Assembly: GCF_900116665.1 (NCBI RefSeq)
Contig: NZ_FPBK01000006.1
Span: 62,001-126,000 of the forward strand
DNA from: Pustulibacterium marinum
GTDB lineage: Bacteria; Bacteroidota; Bacteroidia; Flavobacteriales; Flavobacteriaceae
Direction of reading: 5' to 3'
Length of the DNA stretch: 64,000 nt
The position numbers and the translations under genes were made by a program. The notes under the pieces were generated by a model that had not been told where the DNA came from, made no database searches, and saw nothing but the letters and a program-made list of their open reading frames with translations. Each line of letters starts with the position of its first letter. The stretch's first letter is position 1. Below, in pieces: positions 59,990 through 64,000 of the stretch.

Positions 59990-62587
59990 TCAATCTACCA
60001 ATGCTTCTTGGTTTCTAAACACCAATTCATCATTAAAGGCATCAATGAGAATCACACTTTCAGTTGTGATGGAGCCTTTCAGAATTTCTTTAGAGAGAGC
60101 ATTCAACACTTCTCTCTGAATCACTCGTTTTACAGGTCTACCACCAAACTGTGGATCGTATCCTCTAACGGATAAGAAATCAATTGCTTCTTCCGTAGCA
60201 TCAAGTGTAATGTTTTGTTTTGCTAACATTTTACCAACTGCTTTCAATTGTAAACGTACAATTGACTTAATATCGGCGTTTGTCAACGGAGCAAACATCA
60301 CAATGTCATCAATACGGTTTAAGAATTCAGGGCGAACTGTTTGTTTTAGTAAGCCTAATACTTCTGTTTTCGCAATTTCTGTAGCCGCCTGAACATCCTT
60401 CGTAGCTTCAAATTTCTCTTGGATGATGTGACTTCCCATATTACTTGTCATGATTATGATGGTATTTTTAAAGTCGGCCACACGTCCTTTATTATCAGTT
60501 AATCTACCTTCATCCAATACTTGTAAAAGAATATTGAAGGTGTCCGGATGTGCTTTTTCAATCTCATCTAGCAAGACTACAGAATATGGTTTTCTACGCA
60601 CAGCTTCTGTTAATTGTCCACCTTCATCATAACCCACGTATCCCGGAGGCGCACCTACCAATCTACTTACACTGTGACGTTCTTGGTATTCACTCATATC
60701 GATTCGTGTCATGGCATTTTCATCATCAAATAAATACTCTGCCAGGGCTTTTGCCAACTCGGTTTTACCAACTCCAGTTGTCCCAAGGAATAGGAAAGAA
60801 CCAATTGGTCTTTTCGCATCTTGCAAACCGGCACGACTACGTCGAATAGCATCGGAAACCGCAGCGATAGCTTCTTCTTGACCTACCACACGATGGTGTA
60901 ATTCATCTTCTAATCGCAATAGTTTTTCACGTTCGCTTTGTAACATTTTTGTTACCGGTATGCCAGTCCATTTAGCCACAACTTCAGCGATATCATCATT
61001 GGTAACTTCTTCCTTTATAAGCGAATTAGCTTCTTTTGCTTCAAGTTCTTGTTGAAGTGTATCTAATTGCTCCTGAGCTTCTTTGATTTTACCATAACGC
61101 AGCTCAGCCACCTTACCATAATCACCATCACGCTCGGCTCTTTCAGCTTCTAATTTGTATTGTTCAATAGCTTCTTTGGCAGCCTGTACTTTATCAACTA
61201 CATCTTTTTCAGATTGCCATTTTGCATAGATAGTGTTTCGATCTTCTTTAAGATTCGCTAAGTCAGCATTTAAAGATTTCAGTTTTACTTCATCATTTTC
61301 ACGCTTGATAGCTTCAATCTCAATTTCTAACTGCATGATCTTTCTGTCCAGCACGTCCAATTCTTCAGGCTTGCTGTTGATTTCCATACGCAATTTAGAA
61401 GCAGCTTCATCCATTAAGTCAATCGCTTTATCTGGTAAAAAACGATTGGTAATATAGCGTTGTGATAACTCAACCGCCGCAATAATTGCTTCGTCTTTAA
61501 TACGTACTTTATGGTGTGCCTCGTATTTCTCTTTGATACCACGGAGGATGGAAATAGCACTTTCAGTATCGGGTTCGTTCACCTGTACCTTTTGAAATCT
61601 ACGTTCCAATGCTTTATCTTTTTCAAAATACTTTTGGTATTCATCTAAAGTTGTAGCACCAATAGCTCTCAACTCTCCACGTGCTAGCGCAGGTTTTAAG
61701 ATGTTTGCAGCATCCATAGCACCTTGTCCGCCACCAGCACCTACCAAGGTGTGGATCTCGTCTATAAATAGCACAATATCACCTTCGGCACTAGTAACTT
61801 CTTTTACAACTGCTTTTAATCGTTCTTCAAACTCCCCTTTGTATTTGGCTCCGGCAATCAATGCACCCATATCCAAGGAGTAAATTACCTTATCTTTTAA
61901 ATTTTCAGGAACGTCACCTTGTACAATACGGTGTGCTAATCCCTCTGCAATGGCTGTTTTACCTACACCAGGTTCCCCAATTAGCATAGGATTGTTTTTG
62001 GTTCTACGCGATAAAATCTGCAGAATTCTACGGATTTCTTCATCACGACCAATGACAGGATCTAACTTTCCAGACTCCGCCAAATCATTTAAATTCTTAG
62101 CGTATTTGTTTAAAGAGTTGTAGGTTTCTTCGGCACTTTGGGAAGTAACTTTTTCTCCGTTGCGTAACTCTTTAATGGCAGCTGTTAAATCCTTTTCATT
62201 TACACCTTGATCTTTTAAAATCTGTGCAATCTTACTTTTCGATTTAAAAATAGCAATCAAAATATGTTCAATAGAGACATATTCGTCTCCCATTTTCTTA
62301 GCAATCGCAGATGCCTCATTCAAACTTTTACCGGCTTCACGAGACAACATAATATCTACACCGCTAACTTTTGAAAAACTTTGTAGTGTACTATCTACTA
62401 TTTGATGTAACAACTGAACATTCACATTCAGTTTTTTTAATAAAAATGGAAGTACATTTTCGTCTACTTCAGCAATAGCCTTGAAAATGTGTTCATTTTC
62501 AATCTGCTGATGTCCATAACCTTGCGCAATTTGCTGCGCCTGTTGAATGGCCTCTTGTGATTTAATTGTGAAATTATTGAAGTTCAT
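59990..62587 (-). CDS. clpB: ATP-dependent disaggregase ClpB
   Basis: ClpB forms a hexamer that, with DnaK, extracts proteins from aggregates. The 865-residue protein has the Clp N-domain (1-145), AAA+ module 1 with Walker A GEPGVGKTA (about 206) and pore loop GAKYKGEFEERLK, the coiled-coil M domain (about 410-525) that marks ClpB, and AAA+ module 2 with GTTGVGKTE (about 599) and GYVGYDEGG. Complete length. The upstream region carries a candidate sigma-54 promoter and two TGTC palindromes. Confidence 0.98.
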   Translation of the reverse strand: MNFNNFTIKSQEAIQQAQQIAQGYGHQQIENEHIFKAIAEVDENVLPFLLKKLNVNVQLLHQIVDSTLQSFSKVSGVDIMLSREAGKSLNEASAIAKKMGDEYVSIEHILIAIFKSKSKIAQILKDQGVNEKDLTAAIKELRNGEKVTSQSAEETYNSLNKYAKNLNDLAESGKLDPVIGRDEEIRRILQILSRRTKNNPMLIGEPGVGKTAIAEGLAHRIVQGDVPENLKDKVIYSLDMGALIAGAKYKGEFEERLKAVVKEVTSAEGDIVLFIDEIHTLVGAGGGQGAMDAANILKPALARGELRAIGATTLDEYQKYFEKDKALERRFQKVQVNEPDTESAISILRGIKEKYEAHHKVRIKDEAIIAAVELSQRYITNRFLPDKAIDLMDEAASKLRMEINSKPEELDVLDRKIMQLEIEIEAIKRENDEVKLKSLNADLANLKEDRNTIYAKWQSEKDVVDKVQAAKEAIEQYKLEAERAERDGDYGKVAELRYGKIKEAQEQLDTLQQELEAKEANSLIKEEVTNDDIAEVVAKWTGIPVTKMLQSEREKLLRLEDELHHRVVGQEEAIAAVSDAIRRSRAGLQDAKRPIGSFLFLGTTGVGKTELAKALAEYLFDDENAMTRIDMSEYQERHSVSRLVGAPPGYVGYDEGGQLTEAVRRKPYSVVLLDEIEKAHPDTFNILLQVLDEGRLTDNKGRVADFKNTIIIMTSNMGSHIIQEKFEATKDVQAATEIAKTEVLGLLKQTVRPEFLNRIDDIVMFAPLTNADIKSIVRLQLKAVGKMLAKQNITLDATEEAIDFLSVRGYDPQFGGRPVKRVIQREVLNALSKEILKGSITTESVILIDAFNDELVFRNQEALVD

Positions 62588-62633
62588 AGCTTTTATATCT
62601 TTCTTATTTTATTTATACTTTTGCAGAGTGAAT

Positions 62634-62650
62634 AGCAATTGCTGTTCCAA
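62634..62650 (-). promoter_or_regulatory. Candidate sigma-54 promoter of clpB
   Basis: On the minus strand, TTGGAACAGCAATTGCT has the essential GG and GC separated by exactly 10 bases, as in the TTGGCAC-N5-TTGC consensus, about 47 bp before the clpB ATG. The core is nearly palindromic, so an operator is an alternative. Confidence 0.5.
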
Positions 62651-62660
62651 AGGAATAAAA

Positions 62661-62706
62661 AGACAAAAAGTCAGTATTGATACGGTTTTTAGCAGACATT
62701 TTGTCT
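62661..62706. promoter_or_regulatory. Two GACA/TGTC palindromes upstream of the clpB promoter
   Basis: AGACATTTTGTCT (62694-62706, perfect 5-bp arms) and AGACAAAAAGTCA (62661-62673) lie 33 bp apart, centre to centre, upstream of the sigma-54-like core. They could bind an enhancer-type activator or a heat-shock regulator. Confidence 0.45.
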
Positions 62707-62745
62707 TTCTATCGGTATTATAAAGGTACTTAACATACGAACAAT

Positions 62746-63129
62746 ATGGGTATATTTAACAGCATTTTTGGTAAAGGAGGGAATGAAAGTAAAACTGATT
62801 TCCCATGGAATGAATTAAATTCAATAGAACAGCTTGATACAATTGCCGCACAAAGCAGTTCAGAAACAGTGGCTATTTTTAAACACAGTACATCTTGTGG
62901 AATTAGTGCAATGGTAAAGCGCAGTTTTGAAAATGAAAGTAATGCTGAAAGCGGTGTGAAATTATATTATTTAGATTTATTGGCTAACAGACCAATTTCT
63001 AATGCTGTGGCAGAAAAATTTATGGTAGTACATCAAAGTCCGCAATTGATTGTTTTGAAAAATGGAGAAGTGGTGGCAGAAGCTTCACACGGAGCTATCA
63101 ACGATGTGATTTTAGAACAGTTTGCTTAA
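62746..63129 (+). CDS. ytxJ: YtxJ-type monothiol bacilliredoxin
   Basis: This is a 127-residue thioredoxin-fold protein (DUF2847). The active site is a single cysteine in FKHSTSCGISAM, with the cis-Pro loop VHQSPQLIVLKNG. Members are thought to act in bacillithiol-linked thiol repair, and bacillithiol is known in Flavobacteriia. It is divergent from clpB across a region carrying the clpB regulatory sites. Confidence 0.88.
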   Translation: MGIFNSIFGKGGNESKTDFPWNELNSIEQLDTIAAQSSSETVAIFKHSTSCGISAMVKRSFENESNAESGVKLYYLDLLANRPISNAVAEKFMVVHQSPQLIVLKNGEVVAEASHGAINDVILEQFA

Positions 63130-63148
63130 ATAGAAAATCAATAGAACC

Positions 63149-63177
63149 AAAAAGCACTCCAATTGGAGTGCTTTTTT
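63149..63177. terminator. Bidirectional terminator
   Basis: A perfect palindrome GCACTCCAATTGGAGTGC flanked by A and T runs lies between convergent genes; it slightly overlaps the stop codon of the leftward one. Confidence 0.9.
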
Positions 63178-64000
63178 ATAAGGAATATCTCGTGATCACC
63201 TTTTTTAATTGTTGCTTAATATCTTCACCAGCATCATAAATCATTTGTTCGTCTGAAGGAAAATCCAAGGCTCTTTCAGACAACAAATCATCAAAATCCT
63301 CAGACAGTGCTCTTTTATCACCTTTATATTTTCCGTACCTATTTTCAAAAATAAATTCACTCTGCAATGGATAGTTGTCTATCAATTGATTAGTGGTTAA
63401 ATCAAACAAAGTAGCATAAGCCTTTATTTTTGCTTGTTTCCGCTGCATAAATTGATAAAAAGTAGCAACCACAGTAGTGTAATTATCTACTTTAATAGCG
63501 TTGCCCAAGCTGTCTTTCACCTTGTTTCCGTTATCATCGTACACATATTTTTCGCCATCTTTCACTTGTTTTTCTTTAATAATTTCTTTCTCTTTTACAA
63601 TTTCTGGTGAAATATTTAACTCTGTAAAATTTAGTTGTAGTTCATAATCATACAACTCACTAGTTGCTATATCATTATAAAAAATAACCCAGTCAGAACT
63701 TACTCCGTAAGTGCTAAAATTTAATAAATCATCTTCTAGTTGGTATGGAATTACCATTTCTGTAGAATTAAACAATTGAATTGCTACGTGAACTGTGCCC
63801 TTTTCTTTAGCTTCTTGCAGTAAAGCTATCGTCTCTGAATAATTTGGTTGTAATTCCTGAATATAACTTAATTCATTAAAAATAGCTCGGTATTCTTGTT
63901 TTGTATGGTCTTCAACTAATGCTTCACTAGCATTTTGATACAAATAAGCAACTAAATCTCTTTTTACATTCAACAAATCGTCCGTGTAATCAACCATTTT
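63176..64000 (-). CDS. Exported protein of unknown function, probably 5'-truncated by the window
   Basis: About 273 residues are visible. An ATG occurs at 63997 but the frame stays open to the window edge. The visible part starts directly in a helical, TPR-like region (VKRDLVAYLYQNASEAL) without a signal peptide, so the true start is probably outside. The middle alternates strands (VHVAIQLFNSTEMVIPY) and the end is helical. No family recognised. The DDNGNKVKDSLGNAIKVD loop looks like a beta hairpin on an exposed surface. Confidence 0.6.
   Translation of the reverse strand, partial: KMVDYTDDLLNVKRDLVAYLYQNASEALVEDHTKQEYRAIFNELSYIQELQPNYSETIALLQEAKEKGTVHVAIQLFNSTEMVIPYQLEDDLLNFSTYGVSSDWVIFYNDIATSELYDYELQLNFTELNISPEIVKEKEIIKEKQVKDGEKYVYDDNGNKVKDSLGNAIKVDNYTTVVATFYQFMQRKQAKIKAYATLFDLTTNQLIDNYPLQSEFIFENRYGKYKGDKRALSEDFDDLLSERALDFPSDEQMIYDAGEDIKQQLKKVITRYSL

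Noticed and set aside
1-64000. tRNA gene at the accessory-region borders as an integration site
   Set aside because: No tRNA-like cloverleaf and no clear att direct repeats were found by eye near 16.4 or 45 kb. A covariance-model tRNA scan would settle it.

Overview
The window looks like a chromosomal segment of a Bacteroidota bacterium, most likely Flavobacteriaceae. The DNA is AT-rich and Shine-Dalgarno sequences are weak. Several promoters carry the phylum's TAnnTTTG -7 element, lipoproteins have a Bacteroidota-style Cys-Lys start, and gene families typical of the phylum recur: HisKA_3 kinase/LuxR regulator pairs, MnmE, a bacillithiol-type YtxJ protein, and DUF4870. No rRNA, tRNA, transposase or CRISPR array was recognised by eye.

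Left core, 1-14.6 kb. This holds the 3' end of a CDF metal exporter; a leftward operon with two paralogous unknown proteins, a 7TM protein, a histidine kinase and a LuxR regulator; a divergent gene whose paralog sits at 45.9 kb; an aldo-keto reductase; mnmE; an SOS-like mutagenesis cassette (HTH-S24 repressor and UmuD-like protein, divergent from a Y-family polymerase and a DnaE2-type polymerase); and a cold-shock protein with a DEAD-box helicase.

Left repeat belt, 14.6-16.4 kb. No gene is visible. It carries palindromic REP-like elements and one copy of a long composite repeat.

Accessory region, 16.4-45.0 kb. It opens with a subtilisin-fold protein that has lost all three catalytic residues, followed by a probable outer-membrane protein and several small Cys-rich or exported proteins. 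A tightly packed rightward operon (22.5-33.1 kb) then encodes a vWA-like lipoprotein, a 3TM protein, a tubulin/FtsZ-like GTPase, an Hsp70/actin-like ATPase, a membrane-anchored coiled-coil protein, a MotA/TolQ-like protein with a long cytoplasmic tail, a MotB/OmpA-like protein and a transglutaminase-like lipoprotein. I know of no described system with this composition. It resembles the ZorA/ZorB motor of Zorya but lacks ZorC, ZorD and ZorE, and it is the best candidate here for an undescribed envelope-spanning machine. Known defence genes follow: two DUF262 (GmrSD-like) proteins, a type I restriction-modification operon with an extra small gene, and a split HipA-like kinase with a HIRAN partner.

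Right repeat belt, 45.7-52.0 kb. Two small nucleases, DUF559 and GIY-YIG, each sit inside their own family of palindromic repeats. More long composite repeats, a CGAC-rich low-complexity tract and a gene remnant are also present.

Right core, 52-64 kb. This holds a TPR histidine kinase with its LuxR regulator, lipoate ligase, Dps, MscS, DUF4870, a NYN-domain RNase, ClpB with a candidate sigma-54 promoter, YtxJ, and the 3' part of an unknown exported protein.
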